A DNA stretch of 64,000 bases from Rhodocyclaceae bacterium (GTDB taxonomy: Bacteria > Pseudomonadota > Gammaproteobacteria > Burkholderiales > Rhodocyclaceae). The DNA lies in assembly GCA_023150275.1 (NCBI GenBank), contig JAKLLG010000013.1, positions 1 to 64,000 on the forward strand, written 5' to 3'. Each line of letters opens with the position of its first letter. Positions within the stretch are counted from its first letter, which is position 1. The notes beneath the pieces were generated by a model that searched no databases, had not been told where the DNA came from, and saw only the letters and a program-made list of their open reading frames with translations. Positions 56,429 to 64,000 of this stretch are shown here, one piece after another. Position numbers and translations under genes: made by a program.

Positions 56429-58975
56429 ATGAATCGCATGATGGCGATGCCCGAGTTGCTGGCGATTTTCGACCATGCACCGGTGGGCATCGTGTTCGTT
56501 CGCGGCGGCGAGTTGCAGCACTGCAATCGGCGTTTCTGCGAACTGCTTGGTTACGAAGAGGGCGAAGTTTTCGGCCAGCCGGCTCGCATGCTCTACGAGG
56601 GCGAGGCGGAGTACGCGCGCCTGCGGCTGTGGGCGCGCGAGGCCCTGCTCGCCGGCGATCCGTTCGATGCGGAACTTCCGCTGCGCCGTCGTGACGGAAC
56701 CACGATCTACTGCCGCCTGCACGCGGCAGCGATCGATCGCGACAACCCGCGTCAGGGGACCGTCTGGATCGTCGAGGATCTGGAGGAGCAGACACGGGTC
56801 CGCGATGAACTCTGGCACGCGCAACGCGACCTGGAGGCAACCTTCGCGGCAGCGCATGTGGGCATCATGCTGCTGCGCGACCGCAGCATCGTGCGCTGCA
56901 ATCCGCGGCTGAGTGAAATGTTCGGCTATTTCGGCAGCCAGCTCATTGGCCGCTCGGCGCGCCTGCTGTATGTTTCCGATGCCGATTTCGAGGCGGCCGG
57001 CGAAATCTACCCGCTGATCGCGGCGGGCGGTACGCACCGCCGCGAACAGTGGCTGCGCAGGAAGGATGGCACGACCTTCTGGGCGCTGATCAGTGGCCGC
57101 TTCATCGACGCGCAGCACCCGGATCTTGGCTCGGTGTGGATCGTCGAGGACATGAGTGAACGCAAGCGCCAGGACGAGCGCCTGCAGGCAGCGCTCGCCG
57201 AGCAGCGCATGATCTTTGACAATGCCGCCTTCGGCATTGCCTATGTCAGCGGCCGCCACCTGCAGCGCTGCAACGATCGCTTCGCGGACATGTTCGGTCA
57301 TGAGGCGGCCACGCTGGGCGGGCAGTTGGTGGAGGAGTTCTTTCCCGATGCGCAATCGTGCACGACCTTCTCCGAGCAGGCGGAGGCCGGTTTGCGCCGG
57401 CGCGGCGATTACATCGGCGAGGCGCTGGTGCGTCGCCGTGGCGGCGGACTCTTCTGGATTCGCGGAACCGCCAAGCGCGTGTCCTTCACGCAGGGGGGTG
57501 GGGCCATCTGGGTGGTCGAGGACATCACCGAGCGCCGCCATGCGCAGGAAGCGCTGCTGCGCGCCCACGAGCAGCTTGAATCGCGCGTTGCCGAGCGGAC
57601 CGCCGAACTGAAAACGGCAAACGTGCAGCTGCAATCCGAAATCTTCGAGCGCATGCAGGCCGAGAAACGTGTCTGGCATATCGCGCACCACGACGCGCTG
57701 ACCGGCTTGCCCAACCGCTCGCTGTTGCAGGATCGCGTTCAGCAGGCGCTGATTGCCGCCGAGCGCAGTCACAGCAAGGTTGCGGTACTTTTCCTGGATC
57801 TCGACCGCTTCAAGGGCATCAACGATTCGCTCGGCCATGATGTCGGCGACGCCTTGCTCAAGGGGGTTGCCGGGCGCCTGCTGGAGGTCGTGCGCGATGT
57901 GGACACGGTCTGCCGGCTTGGTGGCGACGAGTTCGTGATCATCCTTGGCGCGATTACAGGGCCCGACGATGCGGTGATGATCGCCGAGCGCATCATCGAA
58001 GTGCTCGGCGAACCGGTCGATGCCCTTGGCCATTCGCTGCGTGCCTCGACTTCGATCGGCGTTTCGCTGTTCCCGGACGATGCCGCCGACGGCCAGACGC
58101 TGTTGAAGAACGCCGATACCGCCATGTACGCGGCGAAGAACCGTGGCCGCAACAATTTCCAGTTCTTCTCGGCGGAGATGAATGCGGCTGCACTGCGCTT
58201 CTTCCAGCTTGAACAGCGTTTGCGTCACGCCGTTTCCGGCGGTGAGCTGGTCCTCCACTACCAGCCGCAGGTTGATACCGGCACGCATCGCGTTTGCGGA
58301 CTGGAGGCATTGGTGCGCTGGCACAATCCGAAGTCCGGCCTGTTGCCGCCCGCCGAATTCATTCCCGTTGCCGAGGAAACCGGACTCATCGTCGATCTCG
58401 GCGAATGGGTGTTGCGTGAAACCTGTCGCCAGATACGTGAATGGCACGATGCGGGCTGGCCGCGGGTGCCGGTGGCGGTCAATCTCTCCGCCCGCCAGTT
58501 CCAGCAGCCCGATCTGGTGGCGCGCATTGCGGCCATCCTCGATGCTCATGGTGTGGCGCCGGAGTGGCTGGAGCTGGAGATCACGGAATCCTGCCTGATG
58601 CAGCAGGTCGAGGCCTCGCTGCGGCAGATGCGGGAGCTTGCTGAGATGGGGATTCGCCTGGCGATCGACGATTTCGGTACCGGTTACTCCAGCCTCTCCT
58701 ACCTCAAACGCTTTCCGGTGCATCGCCTGAAGATCGACCGGACCTTCGTGCGTGATCTGTGTACCGACCGCGAGGATGCCGCGATCGTGACTTCGATCAT
58801 CGGGCTGGCGCGCACGCTTGATCTGGAAGTCGTTGCCGAAGGCGTCGAGACGACCGCGCAACTTGCCGCCCTGCGCTATGAGGGGTGCCTGCTGTGCCAG
58901 GGATTCCTTTTCTCGCGGCCGCGTCCGGCGGAAGAGGTCGCCGCGATCTTCGCCGTCGGCGCACTGGCGGGCTAG
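56429..58975 (+). CDS. PAS-GGDEF-EAL bifunctional c-di-GMP protein
   Basis: 848 residues. Three tandem PAS domains (about 10-130, 135-255 and 260-380) without any membrane helix suggest a cytoplasmic sensor. GGDEF is at 498-502 and the EAL motif at 626-628, with DDFGTGYSSL. All key catalytic residues look present, so it may have both cyclase and phosphodiesterase activities. The strong RBS GGAGGAG at 56420-56426 sets ATG 56429. It is separate from the dehydrogenase operon by about 120 bases. Confidence 0.9.
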   Translation: MNRMMAMPELLAIFDHAPVGIVFVRGGELQHCNRRFCELLGYEEGEVFGQPARMLYEGEAEYARLRLWAREALLAGDPFDAELPLRRRDGTTIYCRLHAAAIDRDNPRQGTVWIVEDLEEQTRVRDELWHAQRDLEATFAAAHVGIMLLRDRSIVRCNPRLSEMFGYFGSQLIGRSARLLYVSDADFEAAGEIYPLIAAGGTHRREQWLRRKDGTTFWALISGRFIDAQHPDLGSVWIVEDMSERKRQDERLQAALAEQRMIFDNAAFGIAYVSGRHLQRCNDRFADMFGHEAATLGGQLVEEFFPDAQSCTTFSEQAEAGLRRRGDYIGEALVRRRGGGLFWIRGTAKRVSFTQGGGAIWVVEDITERRHAQEALLRAHEQLESRVAERTAELKTANVQLQSEIFERMQAEKRVWHIAHHDALTGLPNRSLLQDRVQQALIAAERSHSKVAVLFLDLDRFKGINDSLGHDVGDALLKGVAGRLLEVVRDVDTVCRLGGDEFVIILGAITGPDDAVMIAERIIEVLGEPVDALGHSLRASTSIGVSLFPDDAADGQTLLKNADTAMYAAKNRGRNNFQFFSAEMNAAALRFFQLEQRLRHAVSGGELVLHYQPQVDTGTHRVCGLEALVRWHNPKSGLLPPAEFIPVAEETGLIVDLGEWVLRETCRQIREWHDAGWPRVPVAVNLSARQFQQPDLVARIAAILDAHGVAPEWLELEITESCLMQQVEASLRQMRELAEMGIRLAIDDFGTGYSSLSYLKRFPVHRLKIDRTFVRDLCTDREDAAIVTSIIGLARTLDLEVVAEGVETTAQLAALRYEGCLLCQGFLFSRPRPAEEVAAIFAVGALAG

Positions 58976-58979
58976 GACG

Positions 58980-59405
58980 ATGGCAGCCTTGACCTGTCCG
59001 CTCGGCCCGCACGTGCTCGGTGTGCGCGACGTCGAGGGCCATGTCGGGCATTGTTGCAGTGCCTGCGGCGGGGCCTGGCTGCCCGGCAGCTTTCTCGCCA
59101 CGATCGGCCAGTCGCGCAATTTTTCGGCACAGCGCTTCGCAGAGATGCTGCGGACGCTACCGGCCCGGCACACGCAACTGCCTTGCCCGCAGGGTTGCGG
59201 CGAGCTTTTCTGCAGCGAGGTCAAGGGCGTCGCCCTCGATTGGTGTCCGGCCTGCGGCGGGGTGTGGTTCGATCGCGGCGAGGTGGCGCGCCTGCTGGCG
59301 CAGTACCCGCGCCTTGCCCAAGCGAAGAAGGGGGGTGACGGCCCCGATCTCTCCGATGTGGCCGACATCGCCGATGCGCTGTTCAGCCTCCTCGATATCT
59401 TCTGA
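58980..59405 (+). CDS. zinc-ribbon (zf-TFIIB-like) protein
   Basis: 141 residues with two similar zinc-ribbon-like cores. The first has CPLGPHVLGV and HCCSACGGAWLPG; the second CPQGCGELFC and WCPACGGVWFDRGE. CxxCGGxW/WF is typical of zf-TFIIB family proteins, of unknown role. The C-terminal helix region is acidic. ATG 58980 lies a few bases after the GGDEF-EAL gene stop. Probably translated from the same transcript. Confidence 0.8.
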   Translation: MAALTCPLGPHVLGVRDVEGHVGHCCSACGGAWLPGSFLATIGQSRNFSAQRFAEMLRTLPARHTQLPCPQGCGELFCSEVKGVALDWCPACGGVWFDRGEVARLLAQYPRLAQAKKGGDGPDLSDVADIADALFSLLDIF

Positions 59406-60038
59406 TCAATCCTGCTGGCCGTAGCCGGCAAACTTCTCCAGCACCACCTGCATTTCGTCCGCGTCGAGCAGCACCGGTTCTCCGATCTGGCAGGCACGCC
59501 AGTATTGTTCGCACAGGCATTCCAGTTCGACACCGAGGTCGAAGGCCTGCTTGAGATCGCGGCCGCAGACGAGCATGCCGTGGTTGGCGAGCAGGCAGGC
59601 CGAGCGGTCCGCCATTGCGGCAAGGGCCGCGTCGGAGAGTGGCTGCGTGCCGAAGGTGGCGTAGTCCGCGCAGCGCACCGTCGTGCCGCCGAAGCGGGCG
59701 ATCATGTAGTGGAAGGGCGGAATCTCGCGGCGCAGGCAGGCGAGGCTGGTGGCGAACGGCGCGTGGGCGTGCAGTACGGCGCCGGCGTCCGCTCGCGCGG
59801 CGTAGATGTCGCGGTGGATGCGCCATTCCGACGAGGGTTTGCGGCGGCCTTCATGGCTGCCATCGAGATGCATGAAAACGATATCGGACGGCGTCAGGAC
59901 GTCGTAGTCCATACCTGTTGGCGTGATCAGGAAGCCGTCGCGCTCGCGTACCGAGAGGTTGCCGGCGGTGCCCCTGTTGAGGCCTGCCGCCGTCATGCGG
60001 CGAGCGGTGGCGATCAGTTCGGCGCGCAGCGTGCTCAT
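59406..60038 (-). CDS. class II aldolase, probably methylthioribulose/deoxyribulose-phosphate aldolase
   Basis: 210 residues of the class II aldolase/adducin family. A Zn site is suggested by Glu in SSEWRIHRDIY, His-x-His in LHAHAPF and His in ANHGML. The N-terminal NRGTAGNLSVRERDGFLITPTGMDYD is like FucA-type aldolases. Coupled directly after mtnA (4-base overlap) it may cleave 5-methylthio- or 5-deoxyribulose-1-phosphate into DHAP and an aldehyde, as in the DHAP shunt. A methylthioribulose-1-phosphate dehydratase (MtnB) is the other option. The family is shared. Confidence 0.72.
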   Translation of the reverse strand: MSTLRAELIATARRMTAAGLNRGTAGNLSVRERDGFLITPTGMDYDVLTPSDIVFMHLDGSHEGRRKPSSEWRIHRDIYAARADAGAVLHAHAPFATSLACLRREIPPFHYMIARFGGTTVRCADYATFGTQPLSDAALAAMADRSACLLANHGMLVCGRDLKQAFDLGVELECLCEQYWRACQIGEPVLLDADEMQVVLEKFAGYGQQD

Positions 60039-61111
60039 CGGGCCTCCTCCGGGTACAGACAGTGCAGTGCATCGGGTGGGCAATGGCCGCGCTCGGTGAC
60101 GATGGCGGTGACGAAGCGGGCCGGCGTCACGTCGAAAGCCGGATTGGCCACCGCTTCGTCTGCCGCAAGCTGGCGCAGTGTTGCCGGCTTGCCGTCGCCG
60201 CCGCAGCCATGCAGCACACGCAGTTCGTCGCCGGCGCGCTCCTCGATCGGGATCGTGTCGCCGCTCGGGCAGGCGAAATCCAGCGTCGAGCGCGGCGCGG
60301 CCACATAGAACGGCACGCCGGCTTCCTTTGCCGCCAGTGCCTTCAGATATGTGCCGACCTTGTTGGCGACGTCGCCGTTCGCCGCGATGCGGTCGGCGCC
60401 GACGATCACCGCATCCACCTCGCCCCGCGCCAGCAGCAGACCGGCCGCGTTGTCGGCGATGACCGTGTGCGGCACGCCGTGCTGCTGCAACTCCCAGGCG
60501 GTGAGCAGACCCTGATTGCGCGGCCGGGTTTCGGATACCCAGACGCGCACCTCGATACCAGCGTCGAAGGCGGCATAGACCGGCGACAGCGCCGTGCCAT
60601 GGTCCACCGTGGCCAGCCAGCCGGCGTTGCAGTGAGTCATGATGTCCAGTCGACCACGCTTCTCCGCGAGGGGGCGCAGCAGCGCCAGTCCGTGCTCGCC
60701 GATGGCGCGGTTTTGCAACACGTCCTCGTCGGCGATGGCCGCCGCTTCCTGCCAGGCGGCAGCGCAGCGTTCTGCCGGCACAAGCGGCCGCAGGTGGGCT
60801 TGCATGCGCGCCAGCGCCCAGTGCAGGTTCACCGCGGTCGGCCGTGTCGCGCCGAGCGTGGCGATGGCCTTGGCCAGTGCCGCGTCGCCGGCATCGCGCA
60901 GCAGTGCCAACGCCACGCCGTAGGCGGCAGTGGCACCGATCAGCGGCGCGCCGCGCACCTGCATGCTGCGGATCGCATGTGCCGCATCCTCCAGCGACGC
61001 GAGTTGCAGCGTACGGTAATGATGGGGCAGCGCTGTCTGGTCGATGATCTCGACGACCGTTTGCGCAGCGATGCGCCAGATCGCGCGGGTGGGGGTGCCA
61101 TTGACTTTCAT
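60035..61111 (-). CDS. mtnA: S-methyl-5-thioribose-1-phosphate isomerase
   Basis: 358 residues, the usual MtnA length. The catalytic residues match those of the known enzyme: Cys161 in THCNAGWLAT and Asp240 in VGADRIAANGDVANKVGTY. It isomerises 5-methylthioribose-1-phosphate to the ribulose form in methylthioadenosine salvage. The 3' end overlaps the aldolase start. The 5' end overlaps the antitoxin stop by 4 bases, so it may be transcribed from the toxin-antitoxin promoter upstream. Confidence 0.93.
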   Translation of the reverse strand: MKVNGTPTRAIWRIAAQTVVEIIDQTALPHHYRTLQLASLEDAAHAIRSMQVRGAPLIGATAAYGVALALLRDAGDAALAKAIATLGATRPTAVNLHWALARMQAHLRPLVPAERCAAAWQEAAAIADEDVLQNRAIGEHGLALLRPLAEKRGRLDIMTHCNAGWLATVDHGTALSPVYAAFDAGIEVRVWVSETRPRNQGLLTAWELQQHGVPHTVIADNAAGLLLARGEVDAVIVGADRIAANGDVANKVGTYLKALAAKEAGVPFYVAAPRSTLDFACPSGDTIPIEERAGDELRVLHGCGGDGKPATLRQLAADEAVANPAFDVTPARFVTAIVTERGHCPPDALHCLYPEEAR

Positions 61112-61329
61112 GCGCCGGACTTTGCCTTCTTCAGGAGAGCGAGGCCTTCCGACTCACGGCCGGTACCGCGTTCAGCGCGAATACGGAAGCGGGTTTCGGC
61201 ATCAAATTCGGCGAGCATCAGCGTCGTCATTTCGTCGATCAGGCGGTTGAGCGGCGTTCCGCGGCTTTTTGCCAGCGCCTTGAGACGGCGGTGTTTTTCG
61301 TCAGGGAGTCGAACTGTCAAAGCAGTCAT
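61108..61329 (-). CDS. ribbon-helix-helix antitoxin partner of a PIN toxin
   Basis: 73 residues. The start MTALTVRLPDEKHRRLKALA with SRGTPLNRLIDEMTTLML is a ribbon-helix-helix (Arc/MetJ) domain. The charged C-terminus would contact the toxin. The start ATG 61329 overlaps the toxin stop by 4 bases. Its stop overlaps mtnA by 4 bases. It is encoded after the toxin gene, the reverse of the usual antitoxin-first order. Confidence 0.82.
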   Translation of the reverse strand: MTALTVRLPDEKHRRLKALAKSRGTPLNRLIDEMTTLMLAEFDAETRFRIRAERGTGRESEGLALLKKAKSGA

Positions 61330-61748
61330 TTCAGTACCTCCTTCAGGAATATGTCTGGTGACAAGATTCGCAGCGATGGAAAGCGCAATTCCATGCGCGT
61401 CAGGTCGCGCAGGTTGCGGGTAACGATGGCATCCGCACCGCCGGCAACCGCGAGTTCGACAAGATGGTTGTCGGCTTCGTCCGGCAGATTCGGGCGCCAT
61501 GTGTAATACACCCGAACCCACTCGCACTTTGACAGATAGATATCAAGCAGGCTCTCGCGTTCCGCTGCTGTCAGACGACATTTCGCGAATAGCGTCTTCC
61601 GGCCAAGTACATCCTCGTACTCGGCGAGTAGCGCCGCGCCCATGAGTGGAACGCAGTGTCCGTCCAGGCAGGCTGCAATGACCTTCCCGGCGTTGCCAGT
61701 GCCAAGGCAGGCGCCCTGGAAAATGTTGGTGTCGATCACCGCTTTCAT
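61326..61748 (-). CDS. PIN-domain toxin
   Basis: 140 residues with the PIN-fold acidic residues: Asp6 in AVIDTNIF, a Glu in LLAEYEDVLGR, and Asp in LPDEADNHLVELAVAGGADAIVTRN. It belongs to the putative PIN toxin (PIN_3) family of RNases. It is the first gene of the overlapping minus-strand chain toxin-antitoxin-mtnA-aldolase. No frameshift is seen. Activity has to be tested. Confidence 0.84.
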   Translation of the reverse strand: MKAVIDTNIFQGACLGTGNAGKVIAACLDGHCVPLMGAALLAEYEDVLGRKTLFAKCRLTAAERESLLDIYLSKCEWVRVYYTWRPNLPDEADNHLVELAVAGGADAIVTRNLRDLTRMELRFPSLRILSPDIFLKEVLK

Positions 61749-61856
61749 GTCTGAATGGTAGCATAATTGCCACCATCTTTCCGAGTGCGGCTGTCGCGTT
61801 TCAGACCGAAAATGTTATCGTTTGTCGGTTACAAAAATCCGGCCAAGCGAATTGCC

Positions 61857-63011
61857 ATGCTCTCTTCCCCCGTCGCCATCGATTCCAAGCTGCCCTGGGT
61901 CGGCACCACCATCTTCACCGTGATGTCGAAGCTCGCCGCCGACTGTGGGGCGATCAACCTGTCGCAGGGTTTCCCCGACTTTCAGGCCGACCCCTCGCTG
62001 TTCGACGCCGTGCACCGCGCCATGCTCGCCGGCCGCAACCAGTACGCGCCGATGGCCGGTACGGCGGAACTGCGCCAGGGCATCGCCGACAAGGTGGCGG
62101 CGCTCTACGGCATCCGCTACGACGTCGATACCGAGGTGACGGTGACGGCCGGCGCCACGCAGGCCCTGTTCACCGCCATTGCCGCCTTCGTGCGGCCGGG
62201 CGACGAGGTGATCGTCTTCGAGCCGGTGTACGACAGCTATGTACCGGCGATCGAGACCGTCGGCGGCAAGGCCGTCTATTCGCGCCTGCAGTTCCCCGAC
62301 TACCGGCCGGACTGGAGCCACGTCAAGTCGCTGATCGGTCCGCGCACGCGCATGATCATCGTCAATACGCCGAACAATCCGAGCTGTAGCCTGTTCACGG
62401 CGGACGACATGGCGACGCTCGCCGAGTTGACGCGCGACACCGACATCGTCGTGCTCGGCGACGAGGTCTACGAACACATCTGCTACGAGGGGCAGCATCA
62501 GAGCCTGTGCTTTCATCCGGAACTCGCCGCGCGCAGCATCGTCGTTTCCTCCTTCGGCAAGACCTACCACATCACCGGCTGGAAGATCGGCTACGTCGTC
62601 GGCCCGCAGGCGCTGATGAGCGAGTTCCGCAAGGTGCACCAGTTCAACGTATTCACCCTCAACACGCCGGGCCAGCTCGGCCTCGCCGAATACATGCAGG
62701 ACGCCTCGCGCCATCTGGGTCTGGTCGATTTCTACCGGCAGAAGCGCGACTTCTTCCGCGATCAGCTGAAGGGCTCACGCTTCGAACTGCTGCCCTGTCG
62801 CGGCACCTATTTCCAGCTCGCGCGCTACGACGCGATCTCGCAGAAGCCGGACCGCGAATTCGCCGAATGGATGGCGCGCGAGGTCGGCGTGGCGGTGATC
62901 CCGGTGTCGGCCTTCTACCACGACGGCCACGACGAGCATGTCGTGCGTTTCTGCTTCGCGAAGAAGGAGGAGACGTTGGCCGCAGCCGGCGAGCGGCTGC
63001 GGCGCGTCTGA
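61857..63011 (+). CDS. methionine/kynurenine-type aminotransferase (YbdL-like)
   Basis: 384 residues, a PLP aminotransferase of fold type I. Motifs are NLSQGFPDFQ and NQYAPMAGTAELR at the N-terminus, NTPNNPSC, GDEVYEHICYEG and SSFGKTYHITGWKIGY with the PLP lysine. This is the YbdL/KAT-like subgroup, which uses methionine, aromatic amino acids or 2-oxo-4-methylthiobutyrate. It is divergent from the mtnA chain by 108 bases. A link with methionine salvage is attractive but not proven. ATG 61857 has weak RBS; ATG 61812 is possible. Confidence 0.8.
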   Translation: MLSSPVAIDSKLPWVGTTIFTVMSKLAADCGAINLSQGFPDFQADPSLFDAVHRAMLAGRNQYAPMAGTAELRQGIADKVAALYGIRYDVDTEVTVTAGATQALFTAIAAFVRPGDEVIVFEPVYDSYVPAIETVGGKAVYSRLQFPDYRPDWSHVKSLIGPRTRMIIVNTPNNPSCSLFTADDMATLAELTRDTDIVVLGDEVYEHICYEGQHQSLCFHPELAARSIVVSSFGKTYHITGWKIGYVVGPQALMSEFRKVHQFNVFTLNTPGQLGLAEYMQDASRHLGLVDFYRQKRDFFRDQLKGSRFELLPCRGTYFQLARYDAISQKPDREFAEWMAREVGVAVIPVSAFYHDGHDEHVVRFCFAKKEETLAAAGERLRRV

Positions 63012-63015
63012 CCGA

Positions 63016-64000
63016 TCAGACGCCGCCGCTCTTCGTTGCCCACACCAGCAGCAGGATGGCGAGGACGAGCGCGGCGAGATAGAGCTTCCACGGCGTCTTG
63101 CGGTCCGCGTAGGGATCGCTCAGCGCGCGCTCGGCGCCTTCGGGCAGGCGCGCGAGTTGGGTCAGCGAGGTGCCGAAGCTGAGATTGATCTTCGCGCGGG
63201 CGTTGACCGCCCAGCCGTTGGCATCGAGCAGCGGGCCGAGGTTGCGGTTCCTGAGCTTGAACCAGGCCATCGCCATGGCCGGGCCGGACACGAGCAGCAT
63301 CAGGCCGCCGACGGCGATCGGCATCTGCCACCACGCCAGACCGAGGAAGCCAGTGACGACTGCGGCGAGCGCGGTGCCGATGGCGCCGAGGGCAAGGCCG
63401 ATGGCGGCGAAGATGCCGGCGAACTTGGCGGCATCGAAGGGCGCCGGCGCAGGGGGGGCGGCAGCCGTGGAAGCTGGCGCCGGGGCTGCGGGCTGCTGAG
63501 CACTGGCGACGCCACCGGCCATCATGTCGTCGGACGCCTTGGCCTTCGCGGCGGTCAGTTTCTGTACCTGCTCGCCGATCAGGCGGGCAAGTTTCTTGTA
63601 CGGTGACCAGAAGGCCTGGCGGATGCTGATCGGGTGATCAACGATTTTCGTGATCGTCGCGTCCCAGTCCTTGCCCTCGTGATCGTAGAAGACGCCGTTG
63701 CGGCCGACCATCAACTGATCCGAATCGCCGGCGGTGAAGGCAGCGGCAATGCTGCGCTTTTCGGCACCGCGCGTGCACTCGCAATAGGCGAGGTAGATGC
63801 CGGAGAGTCCGGCCAGTGCAGCGTGCTTCGCGGGGTCGAGGACCGGCACCACGAGATCGCAGCTGCGACCGTCAAGGTAGAGCGTGCCGGCCTGGAAGAC
63901 GGCCTTCCCCTGCCGGGTGTAAAAGTCGTGGAAGGCGACGAAGTTGTTGGCGAGCCGGCCGAGATCGCGCGCGTAGCAGACGAGACGATCGACGGCAGCG
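63016..64000 (-). CDS. large unidentified protein with C-terminal membrane helices (5' end outside window)
   Basis: The frame remains open to base 64000, so at least 327 residues are visible and the start is beyond the edge. The visible part begins with a cytoplasmic-looking region (AVDRLVCYARDLGRLANNF, then AGTLYLDGRSCDLVVPV). It continues with a conserved-looking LYLAYCE-like stretch, a long Ala/Pro-rich linker (about residues 165-190 of the visible part), two close membrane helices (FAGIFAAIGLALGAIGTAL and QMPIAVGGLMLLV) and a final helix near the C-terminus. No family recognised. It is convergent with the aminotransferase, 4 bases apart. Confidence 0.7.
   Translation of the reverse strand, partial: AAVDRLVCYARDLGRLANNFVAFHDFYTRQGKAVFQAGTLYLDGRSCDLVVPVLDPAKHAALAGLSGIYLAYCECTRGAEKRSIAAAFTAGDSDQLMVGRNGVFYDHEGKDWDATITKIVDHPISIRQAFWSPYKKLARLIGEQVQKLTAAKAKASDDMMAGGVASAQQPAAPAPASTAAAPPAPAPFDAAKFAGIFAAIGLALGAIGTALAAVVTGFLGLAWWQMPIAVGGLMLLVSGPAMAMAWFKLRNRNLGPLLDANGWAVNARAKINLSFGTSLTQLARLPEGAERALSDPYADRKTPWKLYLAALVLAILLLVWATKSGGV

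Noticed and set aside
56339..59623. 1094-codon minus-strand frame opposite the PAS-GGDEF-EAL gene
   Set aside because: Antisense shadow of a well-supported gene; composition is Arg/Gln/His-rich and nothing is conserved.

Overview
The window is GC-rich chromosomal DNA from a Gram-negative bacterium, most likely a betaproteobacterium of the Rhodocyclales type. This is inferred from several things: a PP0621-family gene / pilS / pilR / ampD / AlgP-like histone block, a GTP-type PEP carboxykinase divergent from a MaeB-type malic enzyme, and an unusual density of PAS/GGDEF/EAL signalling proteins. No rRNA or tRNA gene, CRISPR array, prophage or intact IS was seen. Genes are tightly packed, often with 4-base ATGA or TGATG overlaps. 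Most long antisense reading frames are composition shadows.

Layout. 1-4.6 kb: a split chromate transporter pair (first partner cut by the window edge), a small PP0621-family protein, the PilS/PilR two-component system and the cell-wall recycling amidase AmpD. 5.2-6 kb: a Lys/Ala/Pro-rich histone H1-like protein carrying seven 42-bp tandem repeats. 6.5-14.6 kb: a class I aminotransferase, pckG, maeB, a patatin-like lipase and the penicillin-binding endopeptidase PbpG. 14.7-20.7 kb: an IclR regulator divergent from a lactate-utilisation-type cluster lutA-lutB-x-y-z-lutC. The three inserted genes are an aldehyde-dehydrogenase-like stub, a D-2-hydroxyacid dehydrogenase and a TSUP exporter. 21-26 kb: a RaiA/HPF-like protein, two different cation/proton antiporters and a tandem universal stress protein.

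26-33 kb is an arsenic-resistance island: a divergent TSUP permease, then arsR-arsC-acr3-permease-thioredoxin-like-arsD-arsA, with a roughly 100-bp palindromic repeat between arsC and acr3. 33-47 kb holds housekeeping and membrane genes: a spermidine-synthase-like protein, a GGDEF protein, an SPFH protein, a TehA/SLAC1 channel, dtd, a P-type ATPase, a third antiporter and an MFS carrier. Within it lies a small recombined spot, where a dinB 5' remnant abuts a parDE-type toxin-antitoxin pair. A 169-bp MITE-like palindrome at 46857-47025 lies between two convergent genes and supplies both of their stop codons.

47-59 kb is a signalling region. A GGDEF-EAL protein with a complete CZB zinc-binding signature is co-transcribed with a PhnD-like periplasmic binding protein, opposite a CHASE/PAS histidine kinase. 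A MarR regulator precedes two tandem beta-hydroxyacid dehydrogenase paralogues, and a second GGDEF-EAL protein follows. 59.4-61.7 kb (minus strand) is a four-gene overlapping chain: PIN toxin, RHH antitoxin, mtnA and a class II aldolase. The last two suggest methylthioadenosine/5'-deoxyadenosine salvage. The chain is followed by a divergent methionine-aminotransferase-like gene and a large unidentified membrane protein cut by the right edge.
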